This document shows, piece after piece, positions 1 to 5,536 of a stretch of DNA of 7,287 bases (position 1 is its first letter; the number at the start of each line of letters is the position of its first letter). Source of the DNA: Alphaproteobacteria bacterium (GTDB taxonomy: Bacteria > Pseudomonadota > Alphaproteobacteria > Sphingomonadales > Sphingomonadaceae). The notes beneath the pieces are model-generated. The model saw only the letters and a program-made list of their open reading frames with translations, was not told the origin of the DNA and ran no database searches. The stretch covers positions 1-7,287 of the forward strand of contig JAHJWA010000281.1 of NCBI GenBank assembly GCA_018828205.1, in the 5' to 3' direction. The position numbers were made by a program, and so were the translations under genes.

Positions 1-174
1 TGCCCGGCCACTTCGTGAGCGCAGGCGGCTGGTGCGGCAATAGGGTCGATCGGCAAGCGCGCAGACGGGGGATGGCCGGCAGGCCCGTGACGAACCGGTT
101 TTGAGTGGCGCTCCTTTTCATGCGCCCGGTTCCAGCCTGCGTCGGGTCCATCCACCGCACAGTACTGCAAAAAA

Positions 175-843
175 ATGGTTCGCAAGACGATGACTGCCAC
201 TGTGGCGGCCGTAGCCGCAGGCACAGTACTTACCTTCGCCGGAGCCGAAACCTCCGGCGCTTTTGCGCAAGATTCCGGCCCCGCGCCCGAATCGATCCAG
301 CTCCCCGAAGAGGTGATGCCGGTGTTCGTCGCCAAGCCGGTGGTTCAGCCGGTCCCGGAAACCTCGCCGGCAGACGATTTCTCCGATCTTTCGGACCCCC
401 AAGTTTCCGACGGCCCTGCAAGCGCCAGCTCGCTTCAGGAGCTCGTCTCCCAGACTCCGACCGACAGTGCGCTGTCCGAAGAGCTCCACTGCCTTGCCGG
501 CGCGGTCTATTTCGAATCGCGCGGGGAGCCGCTCGCCGGCCAGCTTGCGGTGGCGCAGGTCATCATCAATCGCAGCGAATCGCGCCAGTTTCCGGCGAGC
601 TATTGCGGTGTGGTCCATCAGCGGTCGCAATTCTCCTTCGTGAAGAACGGCCGCATGCCGAGTCCCCGCCGGGGTTCCTCGGCCTGGCAACGGGCCAAGG
701 CTATCGCCCGGATTGCGCATCAGGGCACGTGGCAAAGCGAAGCCGATGATTCGCTCTACTTCCACGCCAATTACGTCCGTCCAAGCTGGAGCCGCAGCAA
801 GCAGGCCCGTGCACGGATCAGCACGCATATCTTCTATCGCTGA
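175..843 (+). CDS. Secreted cell-wall hydrolase, SleB/CwlJ (Hydrolase_2) family
   Basis: A 222-residue exported protein predicted to cleave peptidoglycan in the periplasm. Residues 1-31 look like a Sec signal peptide: basic start (VRK), hydrophobic Ala/Val core, and an A-x-A site at 29-31 with QD following. Residues 32-100 are a Pro/Ser/Asp-rich, probably disordered linker. Residues about 103-222 match the SleB/CwlJ catalytic fold, with the signature AVYFESRGEPL and probable catalytic Glu114, then the INR segment at 131-133 and YFHANYVRPSW near 195-205. Cys106 and Cys144 could form a disulfide. In Gram-positives this family acts in spore germination; in alphaproteobacteria, which do not sporulate, it is usually annotated simply as cell wall hydrolase, and a role in wall remodelling is inferred. 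The ATG at 175 was chosen because the frame is closed by a stop at 88-90 and holds no earlier usual start codon; no clear ribosome site precedes it. An in-frame ATG at 190 is an alternative. Seven GANTC sites fall inside this gene. Confidence 0.9.
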   Translation: MVRKTMTATVAAVAAGTVLTFAGAETSGAFAQDSGPAPESIQLPEEVMPVFVAKPVVQPVPETSPADDFSDLSDPQVSDGPASASSLQELVSQTPTDSALSEELHCLAGAVYFESRGEPLAGQLAVAQVIINRSESRQFPASYCGVVHQRSQFSFVKNGRMPSPRRGSSAWQRAKAIARIAHQGTWQSEADDSLYFHANYVRPSWSRSKQARARISTHIFYR

Positions 844-851
844 CACGGCGG

Positions 852-884
852 GGCTGCCTGGCGTCGCTCGGACGCGGGGCAGCC
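852..884. terminator. Two-part hairpin between convergent genes, probable bidirectional terminator
   Basis: The outer arms GGCTGCC (852-858) and GGCAGCC (878-884) are perfect complements. The inner arms GCGTC (861-865) and GACGC (871-875) also pair, around a 5-nt loop. A 2x2 internal loop (TG against GG) separates the two stems. It starts 9 bp after the stop of the cell-wall hydrolase gene and lies 18 bp beyond the stop of xthA on the other strand, which is where a shared terminator is expected. Downstream on the plus strand the sequence is only moderately T-rich (CTTCCAGTCTTCT), so termination without Rho is likely but unproven. Confidence 0.65.
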
Positions 885-895
885 GCTAGCCTTCC

Positions 896-911
896 AGTCT
901 TCTAGTCTTCT
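896..911. repeat. Perfect 8-bp tandem duplication across the xthA stop
   Basis: AGTCTTCT occurs twice head to tail (896-903 and 904-911). The duplication includes the last codons of xthA and its TAG stop at 902-904. It looks like a slippage product. It affects only the extreme C-terminus (the final Leu-Glu-Asp) and is unlikely to change enzyme function. Confidence 0.7.
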
Positions 912-1675
912 AGAGCGACCCAGACCGGCGCATGATCGCTGGCCCTCTCGCGCCCGCGGTGCTCTTTGTCGACGCCAGCAGCCGACAGTCTGTCGGCCAG
1001 TTCGGGAGAGAGCAGCAGGTGGTCGATCCGGAAACCGTGGTCCCGGGGCCAGGCACCGGCCTGATAGTCCCAGAAGGTCCACACGCCGCCACGCGGGTTG
1101 AGCGTGTCGACCGCATCGGTCCAGCCATCGGCCAGCAGCCGGGCATAGGCGTCGCGCGACTCGGGCTGCATCAGCGCATCGCTCGCCATCGCCTTGGGTG
1201 ACCAGACGTCCTTGTCCTCGGGGATGACGTTGAAATCGCCGACCAGCGCGGTGGGAATCTCCTGCGCCCAGAGCGAGGCTGCATGATTGCGCAACCGCTC
1301 CATCCAGGTCAGCTTGTAGTCGAACTTGGGGCCCGGTTGGGGATTGCCGTTGGGCAGGTAGATCGACGCGACCCGCACGCCCGCAACGTCGGCTTCGAGA
1401 TAGCGCGCCTGCTCGTCCTCGGGATCCCCCGGGAGCCCGCGCTGCGTCTCGACCGGCTCGATCCCGTCGGCGAGGATCGCGACCCCGTTGAAGCCCTTCT
1501 GTCCGTGCCAGATGGATTTGTAGCCCAGCGCCTCGAATTCGTCGGCGGGGAAGCCTTCGTCCTGCGTCTTGATTTCCTGCAAGCAGGCGACCGTGGGCCG
1601 CGTCTCCTCCAGCCATTCCTTGAGCCGCGGCAGCCGGGCCTTGATCCCGTTGATGTTGAATGTGGCGATTTTCAT
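902..1675 (-). CDS. xthA: Exodeoxyribonuclease III (AP endonuclease, EEP family)
   Basis: A 257-residue cytoplasmic Mg-dependent enzyme that nicks DNA 5' of abasic sites and has 3'-5' exonuclease and 3'-repair activity in base excision repair. The whole endonuclease/exonuclease/phosphatase fold is present. It opens with MKIATFNINGIKAR (Asn7), followed by the metal-binding Glu34 in LQEIKTQ, SIYLPNG with Tyr106, GDFNV with Asp147 and Asn149, RIDHLL with Asp218, and SDHAP with Asp247-His248. All the expected catalytic residues are visible, and the length is close to the E. coli enzyme (268). It is the last gene of a leftward group after the CBS protein and erpA, with 38 bp between erpA and this start. 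No strong Shine-Dalgarno precedes the ATG. The gap can instead fold into a short hairpin, so translation may depend on upstream ribosomes. The start is firm because the conserved N-terminal strand begins at Met1. Confidence 0.96.
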   Translation of the reverse strand: MKIATFNINGIKARLPRLKEWLEETRPTVACLQEIKTQDEGFPADEFEALGYKSIWHGQKGFNGVAILADGIEPVETQRGLPGDPEDEQARYLEADVAGVRVASIYLPNGNPQPGPKFDYKLTWMERLRNHAASLWAQEIPTALVGDFNVIPEDKDVWSPKAMASDALMQPESRDAYARLLADGWTDAVDTLNPRGGVWTFWDYQAGAWPRDHGFRIDHLLLSPELADRLSAAGVDKEHRGRERASDHAPVWVALED

Positions 1676-1676
1676 G

Positions 1677-1699
1677 GCGGCGCTTGTGCCGCAAAGCGC
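1677..1699 (-). other. Alternative hairpins in the leader before xthA
   Basis: Two mutually exclusive short stems can form in the 38-bp gap between erpA and xthA. One pairs GCGGC (1677-1681) with GCCGC (1688-1692). The other pairs GCGCTT (1680-1685) with AAGCGC (1694-1699). They lie immediately 5' of the xthA ATG on the minus strand. Short GC-rich stems are common in this kind of genome, so any regulatory meaning is speculative. Confidence 0.25.
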
Positions 1700-1713
1700 T
1701 GCGGGGGTCTAAT

Positions 1714-2052
1714 TCAAATCCCGAAGCTGGAACCGCAGCCGCATCCGGCGGCGGCCTGCGGGTTCTCGACCTTGAACGCCGCGCCGCCGAGCGATTCGAC
1801 GAAATCGACCGTGCTACCCGCAACCAGATCGAGGCTGACCGGATCGACCACCAGCCGCACGCCCTCGGTCTCGCTCACCAGATCCTCGCCATCGGGGGCA
1901 TCGGTCAGGCCGAATTTGTACTGGAAGCCCGAGCAGCCGCCGCCCTCGACCGAAAGCCGCAGGATCGCAGGCTTGGCCTGCTTTTGCGCGATCGCGGCAA
2001 CGCGCTTCGCGGCGGCGGGAGTGAGAGTGAGCATGTCGGCCATGCGTCCCAT
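1714..2052 (-). CDS. erpA: Iron-sulfur cluster insertion protein, A-type carrier (ErpA/IscA-like)
   Basis: A 112-residue HesB/IscA-family scaffold that receives Fe-S clusters from the assembly machinery and passes them to apo-enzymes in the cytoplasm. The three cluster-binding cysteines sit where the family requires them: the first in GGGCSGFQYKF (about residue 40) and the pair in the C-terminal GCGCGSSF motif. The N-terminal LTPAAAKRV helix and the SLDLVAGSTVDFVESL segment are also typical. The ErpA assignment over IscA or SufA rests on overall similarity and on the absence of an isc or suf cluster nearby; it is probable but not proven. Two in-frame starts exist, ATG at 2052 and ATG at 2043 (MADMLTLT). 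The second leaves a protein closer to the usual family start. The gene is 22 bp downstream of the CBS gene and 38 bp upstream of xthA, all in one direction, so an operon is likely. Confidence 0.93.
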   Translation of the reverse strand: MGRMADMLTLTPAAAKRVAAIAQKQAKPAILRLSVEGGGCSGFQYKFGLTDAPDGEDLVSETEGVRLVVDPVSLDLVAGSTVDFVESLGGAAFKVENPQAAAGCGCGSSFGI

Positions 2053-2074
2053 GTAGGAGCCCGGGGGCCCGCTC

Positions 2075-2506
2075 TCAAGCGGTCGTGATATATTGCCGCA
2101 TGTGAGCGGCCTCGGATTCGATCTCGTCGATCCGCGATTTGACCAGATCGCCGATCGAGACGAAGCCGCACATGCCCGCGCCGTCGAGCACGGGCAGGTG
2201 GCGAATCCGCCTCTTCGTCATCAGCGCCAGCGCGTCGTCGACCTTGGTGCCGCGCTCGACCGTTATCGCGGGCGAGGTCATGACCTCGCCCACCATCCGG
2301 TCGAGACAGGCCGCGCCCTCGGCCGCCATATGGTGGATCACGTCGCGCTCGGAGAAGATCCCCACCACTTCGCCCGCTTTCATGACCGGCAGGGCGCCGA
2401 TCCTGCGGCTGTCGAGCAGCGCGACCACTTCACGTACCGGGGTGTCGACATCGCAGGTGATGATCTCGGAGCCCGCGCGGCATTCGATCAATCTGGCAAT
2501 ATCCAT
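2075..2506 (-). CDS. CBS-pair domain protein
   Basis: A 143-residue protein made almost entirely of two CBS domains, which pair to form one Bateman module that binds adenine nucleotides. CBS1 spans about residues 13-60 and ends in GIFSERDVI; CBS2 spans about 73-125, begins with VGEVMTSPAITV and ends in GFVSIGDLVK. Both carry the ribose-binding Ser-x-x-Asp pattern near their ends. A short charged C-terminal helix follows (to residue 143). There is no attached enzyme or transporter domain, so it probably acts as a stand-alone energy or redox sensor; its partner is unknown. The frame is open upstream to 2620, but the ATG at 2506 is preferred because GGGAGAG lies about 6 nt before it and conserved sequence begins there. 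It is the first gene of the probable operon with erpA and xthA, and its promoter should lie in the 134-bp divergent gap. Confidence 0.93.
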   Translation of the reverse strand: MDIARLIECRAGSEIITCDVDTPVREVVALLDSRRIGALPVMKAGEVVGIFSERDVIHHMAAEGAACLDRMVGEVMTSPAITVERGTKVDDALALMTKRRIRHLPVLDGAGMCGFVSIGDLVKSRIDEIESEAAHMRQYITTA

Positions 2507-2640
2507 CGCATCTCTCCCAAAGGCCGGTGTCCGGCTCTGGGGCGAGGATGCCAGTTTCGGCCGGAAAAGGCGAATCGGTGCTTTCCCGAGACGGGTCTGA
2601 GACCTGCGGGAACCTTGCAACTGCCTGGCAGGATGCGCAT
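2507..2640. promoter_or_regulatory. Divergent promoter region between the CBS operon and the small membrane protein gene
   Basis: These 134 bp separate two genes transcribed away from each other and must hold at least two promoters. I see no convincing -35/-10 pair. The clearest pattern is the near-palindrome GGTCT-G-AGACC at 2594-2604, combined with two direct copies of GAGAC at 2588-2592 and 2599-2603. The copies are spaced 11 bp apart, about one helical turn. This resembles a repressor operator, but no regulator gene is in the window. One GANTC site lies at 2572-2576. Confidence 0.4.
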
Positions 2641-2643
2641 GTG
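2630..2643 (+). promoter_or_regulatory. Ribosome binding site deciding a GTG start
   Basis: AGGA at 2630-2633 is followed by 7 nt and then GTG at 2641-2643. This spacing is optimal for the GTG and too long for the in-frame ATG at 2650. ATG triplets at 2633 and 2639 are out of frame. Confidence 0.5.
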
Positions 2644-2922
2644 CGCCGCATGGCCCGCAATTCCCCGCTCGACGATCCCCAGACCGCAGCCTTCGCCTGG
2701 GCGCGCTATCGGCGGATCATGCGCTTCATGCTGCTGATCACCGTGGGCGTGGTCGCGCTCGCGATCGCGCTGCTCTACGACGGCGAGAGCGCGGCCTCGA
2801 TCCATTATTACATCGCCATCGCGCTGGGGATCGGCTTCACCATGCTGCTGGCCGGCGCGCTGATGGGGCTGGTGTTCCTGTCGTCGGGCACCGGGCACGA
2901 CGATTCGATCGACGACAAATAG
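2641..2922 (+). CDS. Small two-helix inner-membrane protein of unknown function
   Basis: A protein of 93 residues if translation starts at the GTG at 2641. It was not assigned to a named family. The N-terminus is hydrophilic with a basic patch (WARYRRIMRF) just before the first membrane helix (about residues 28-46). A short loop with acidic residues (YDGES) follows, then a second helix (about 56-80) and an acidic tail (HDDSIDDK). The basic patch predicts that both ends face the cytoplasm. The GTG start is chosen because AGGA at 2630-2633 lies 7 nt upstream. The ATG at 2650 gives 90 residues but sits 16 nt from that site. The frame also extends upstream to an ATG at 2527, which would add about 40 residues of non-membrane sequence inside the divergent promoter and is less likely. 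The gene ends 6 bp from the stop of the convergent ferredoxin gene. Confidence 0.8.
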   Translation: MRRMARNSPLDDPQTAAFAWARYRRIMRFMLLITVGVVALAIALLYDGESAASIHYYIAIALGIGFTMLLAGALMGLVFLSSGTGHDDSIDDK

Positions 2923-2924
2923 CT

Positions 2925-2940
2925 CCGCTCAGCCCAGCGG
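2925..2940. terminator. Short hairpin at the convergent gene ends
   Basis: CCGCT (2925-2929) pairs with AGCGG (2936-2940) around a 6-nt loop; with a bulged T the outer GC pairs extend the stem by two. It covers the stop of the ferredoxin gene and lies just after the stop of the small membrane protein gene, where a shared terminator would be placed. The stem is short and has no T-tract, so this is a weak candidate. Confidence 0.3.
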
Positions 2941-3330
2941 GCGCAGCCGGTAGTCCTCCACCGGCACCCCGCCGATCAGATGCTCCTGGATGATCCGCTC
3001 GAGGACTTCGGGCGTGCAGGAATGGTACCAGACGTAATCGGGGTAGACGAGCGCGATGGGGCCCCCTGCGCAGATCTGCAGGCAGTCGGCCTTGGTCCGC
3101 TGGAACCCGCCCGAACCGTCGGCGCGGCGCGGCCCGGCGAGCCGCAACTGCTTGAGCCGGGTCTTGAGATAGCCCCAGGCGCGCTTGCCCTCCTCGCGCG
3201 AACAGCATTTCTGCTTTTCGGCCAGCGCGCACAGGAAGATGTGGCGCTCGATCTCGTCGCCCGCCACCTTGGCCAGCGCCTTGCCGGCCTTCTCGACGTC
3301 TTTCTCGATGGGTTTTTCCGACCTATTCAC
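2929..3330 (-). CDS. Thioredoxin-like [2Fe-2S] ferredoxin domain protein
   Basis: A 133-residue cytoplasmic protein. After a lysine/glutamate-rich N-terminal helix (residues 1-28), the strand HIFLC (Cys34) opens a thioredoxin-like ferredoxin fold. Cys42-Cys43 follow, then a helix with AWGYLKTRLKQL, then ADCLQIC (Cys83, Cys87), GPIALVYPDYVWYHSCTPEVLERIIQEHL, and a C-terminal tail. A [2Fe-2S] cluster ligated by Cys34, Cys42 or Cys43, Cys83 and Cys87 is expected from the family; Cys105 is an additional cysteine. The redox partner is unknown. Translation starts at a GTG (3328-3330) that overlaps the last codons of the S9 peptidase by 8 bp. No good ribosome site is seen, so it probably relies on ribosomes finishing the peptidase. 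Despite this coupling the partners should act in different compartments. Confidence 0.88.
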   Translation of the reverse strand: MNRSEKPIEKDVEKAGKALAKVAGDEIERHIFLCALAEKQKCCSREEGKRAWGYLKTRLKQLRLAGPRRADGSGGFQRTKADCLQICAGGPIALVYPDYVWYHSCTPEVLERIIQEHLIGGVPVEDYRLRPLG

Positions 3331-5479
3331 TGTCGGGCTTCAGCCAGCGGTCGAGCCAGGCGAAGACGGTGTCGTGCCACTGCAGCGAGTTCTTCGCGCC
3401 CAGCACCCAGTGGTTCTCGCCGGGGAAGACCAGCAGCTGGCTGGGGATGCCGCGTTCCTGCAGCGCGGTGAAGCTCTGGATCCCTTGCGTATAGGGGACG
3501 CGGAAGTCCTTCTGGCCGGTCACCACCAGCATCGGGGTCTTCCAGCGATCGACGAAATTGACCGGGTTCCAGCGCTCGTAGGTTGCGGTCTGCTCCTGAT
3601 AGCTGCCGCCGAAATCCCAGCGCGGAAACCACAATTCCTCGGTCGCGTAATAGAAGCTTCGCATGTCGAACAACCCGTCGTGCTGGACCAGGCAGTCGAA
3701 GCGGTCGGGCCATTGCCCGGCGATCCAGTTCATCATGTAGCCGCCATAGGAGGCCCCCATGGCGCAGGCGCGGGTTCCATCGATCTGGGGGTCGAGCGCC
3801 AACGCGGCCTCCAGGCCCTTCTGCAGGTCCTCGAGCGGCTTGCCGCCCCAGTCGCGGTTGATCGCGTCGGTGAAGGCCTGGCCGTATCCGGTGCTGCCGT
3901 GGAAATCGACCGAGATCACCGCATAGCCCTGGCTGGCGAGCACGCGGGGGTTCCAGCGGGTCGACCAGGCGTCGTTGAACGAACCCTGCGGCCCGCCGTG
4001 GACGTAGAGGATGGCGGGAAGATCGCCCGGGGCATGGTCGGGTTTGGTGATCTGGCCCCAGACCGTGGTGCCCTCGGCCCCGCGAAAGCTGAACCGCTCG
4101 GTGGTGATCGCGGCGAGCCGGCCGACGCGGGTCGCAGCGACATCGGTCAGCGGTTCGGCCTGTTCCCAGCCGCGCGACAGATAGAGTTCGGGCGGCGCGC
4201 CGATCGAATCGCGGGTGAACAGCAGCCGATCGGCCGCCAGCGGGACGGCATTGCCGATATGCGCTTCGTGGCCCGCCATCAGGTCGAGCTTTTCGACCGA
4301 ACCATCGCGCGGATCGATCCGGAAGGCGGGGGTGTCGAGCACATCCTGCGCGGTCGCGACCAGGAAGCGCGAATCGGGGGTCCAGGCGAGCGAGGAAAAG
4401 CTGCGGTCGAAGCCTTGGGTCAGCGCGCGGGTTTGCCCGGTGGCAAGGTCGCGCAATTGGACGATCATGCGGTCGGCCTCGTAGCCCGGCCGCGCCATCG
4501 CGAGATAGGCGAGGTACCGGCCATCGGGCGAGGGCGCGGGCAGCGCGTCGGTCGCCTGATTGCCCGCGGTCAGATTGGTCGGCGCCGCGGCCGTCAAATC
4601 CGACCACCAGATGTCGAGATTGGTCGAAATGGGCTCGCTGGCCCCGGTCTCGCGCGCGACGAAATAGACCCCCGAACCGTCGGGCGCCCAGGCCACATCC
4701 TCGCCGCCGCCGAAGGGTTTGGTCGGGGTGTCGCCGGTCGGACCGCCAGCGCCCACCGCGCCGTCGAGAGCGCGGCCCTCGCCGGTCACCTCACCGTCCT
4801 GCATCCCGAACACGAACACGCGGGCAAAGGTGCCCGGGGTCTCCCAGCTGTCCCAGTGGCGGATGAAGCCCGCGTCGCCCTCGTAGAGCAGGCCGTCGCC
4901 CGGGCCGGTCAGATGCGCGGTGCCATCGCCCTCGCAGCCGAATGTCGCGCAGTCGCGGGCAATCTCGGCCCAGACCGCCAAGGCATTGCCCTGGGGCGCC
5001 AGCGCGAAGCCGTCGATCCCGATGGCGAGATCGGCGGCGAGCATCGGCGCACCCGCGGCGCCTTCGGGGCCGAGCCGAACGCGCCACAGGCGGCTGCGCT
5101 CCTCGCCACCGTCAATGATCGCGCGGCTCGAGAGGAAGTAAAGCCAGCCGTCGCCGCCGAAGACAGCGCTGCTGGCCGGACCGCCGAGATCGAGCCGCAG
5201 CGGCACCGCGCCCGCATCGGCGAGATCGTGGAGATAGAATTCGCCGCTGCGCGCGTAGCTCTCGGGATCGGTGGTCGTCACCGAATAGACCGCAAGACTG
5301 CCGTCCTTCGACACGCTCGGCGCGCCCAGCCGCGGCATGGTCACCAGATCCGCGGCGCTCATCGCCGGACGCTGCGCCGAAGACTGCGACGCCGGCCGCT
5401 CCTGCGCGGCGAGCGGAGTGGCGAGCGAGAGCGCGGCGGCGCTGGCGGCGAGGGTTGCGAGCCCGAAGCGTGTGTTCAT
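3323..5479 (-). CDS. Secreted S9 family peptidase, S9C dipeptidyl-peptidase 5-like
   Basis: A 718-residue serine peptidase predicted to be exported and to release dipeptides or process short peptides in the periplasm. Residues 1 to about 25 form a signal peptide (NTR, then an Ala/Leu core, ending near LAAQ). Residues about 40-460 have the repetitive WD40-like beta-propeller pattern of the S9 family, with blades marked by motifs such as SVSKDGSLAVYS, DVAWAPDGSGVYF, PSPDGRYLAYL and AWTPDSRFLVAT. The alpha/beta-hydrolase domain occupies about 465-718. It shows HGGP (494-497, oxyanion region), the nucleophile Ser577 in GASYGGYM, Asp658 in GQKDFRVPY, and His690 in GENHWV. The triad is complete, so the enzyme should be active. 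The closing segment (TQGIQSFTALQERGIPSQLLVF, HDTVFAWLDRWL) resembles DPP5-type enzymes; substrate preference is inferred. The gene starts 57 bp after the popZ-like gene and shares 8 bp with the ferredoxin gene. No Shine-Dalgarno is visible before the ATG. Confidence 0.93.
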   Translation of the reverse strand: MNTRFGLATLAASAAALSLATPLAAQERPASQSSAQRPAMSAADLVTMPRLGAPSVSKDGSLAVYSVTTTDPESYARSGEFYLHDLADAGAVPLRLDLGGPASSAVFGGDGWLYFLSSRAIIDGGEERSRLWRVRLGPEGAAGAPMLAADLAIGIDGFALAPQGNALAVWAEIARDCATFGCEGDGTAHLTGPGDGLLYEGDAGFIRHWDSWETPGTFARVFVFGMQDGEVTGEGRALDGAVGAGGPTGDTPTKPFGGGEDVAWAPDGSGVYFVARETGASEPISTNLDIWWSDLTAAAPTNLTAGNQATDALPAPSPDGRYLAYLAMARPGYEADRMIVQLRDLATGQTRALTQGFDRSFSSLAWTPDSRFLVATAQDVLDTPAFRIDPRDGSVEKLDLMAGHEAHIGNAVPLAADRLLFTRDSIGAPPELYLSRGWEQAEPLTDVAATRVGRLAAITTERFSFRGAEGTTVWGQITKPDHAPGDLPAILYVHGGPQGSFNDAWSTRWNPRVLASQGYAVISVDFHGSTGYGQAFTDAINRDWGGKPLEDLQKGLEAALALDPQIDGTRACAMGASYGGYMMNWIAGQWPDRFDCLVQHDGLFDMRSFYYATEELWFPRWDFGGSYQEQTATYERWNPVNFVDRWKTPMLVVTGQKDFRVPYTQGIQSFTALQERGIPSQLLVFPGENHWVLGAKNSLQWHDTVFAWLDRWLKPDSE

Positions 5480-5491
5480 GGCGGTGGCGTA

Positions 5492-5506
5492 GCCGCGCCG
5501 CGCGGC
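5492..5506. other. GC-rich hairpin just upstream of the S9 peptidase start
   Basis: GCCGCG (5492-5497) and CGCGGC (5501-5506) form a perfect 6-bp stem with a 3-nt loop, ending 12 bp before the peptidase ATG. It sits in the 57-bp gap after the popZ-like gene. It could act as a weak terminator or attenuator, or mask the ribosome entry region, since no Shine-Dalgarno is visible there. No T-tract follows it in the direction of transcription. Confidence 0.35.
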
Positions 5507-5536
5507 AAAGTTAAGCGCGATTGCGCGGGGTCATGC

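Noticed and set aside
1..174. Possible end of an upstream gene in the first 108 bases
   Set aside because: Plus frame 3 is open to a stop at 108 and frame 2 to a stop at 41, but neither short peptide shows a motif. A purine-rich AAAAGGAG on the minus strand (near 110-118) has no start codon at a usable distance. No gene can be supported here.
118..846. Minus-strand open frame of 242 codons opposite the cell-wall hydrolase
   Set aside because: Antisense shadow of a gene with a signal peptide and a clear SleB-type domain; no motif in the shadow.
834..1823. Minus-strand open frame of 329 codons overlapping xthA and erpA in another frame
   Set aside because: Arg/Ala/Pro-rich frame-shifted reading of two well-supported genes; no domain.
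1283..2056. Plus-strand open frame of 257 codons opposite xthA and erpA
   Set aside because: Antisense to two genes with full catalytic motifs; composition typical of a shadow frame.
2055..2074. GC-rich near-palindrome around GGGCCC between the CBS gene and erpA
   Set aside because: Arms do not pair beyond four bases at the ends; this is expected by chance in a GC-rich gap.
2093..2737. Plus-strand open frame of 214 codons opposite the CBS gene
   Set aside because: Antisense to a protein with two complete CBS motifs, and it runs out of frame into the small membrane protein gene.
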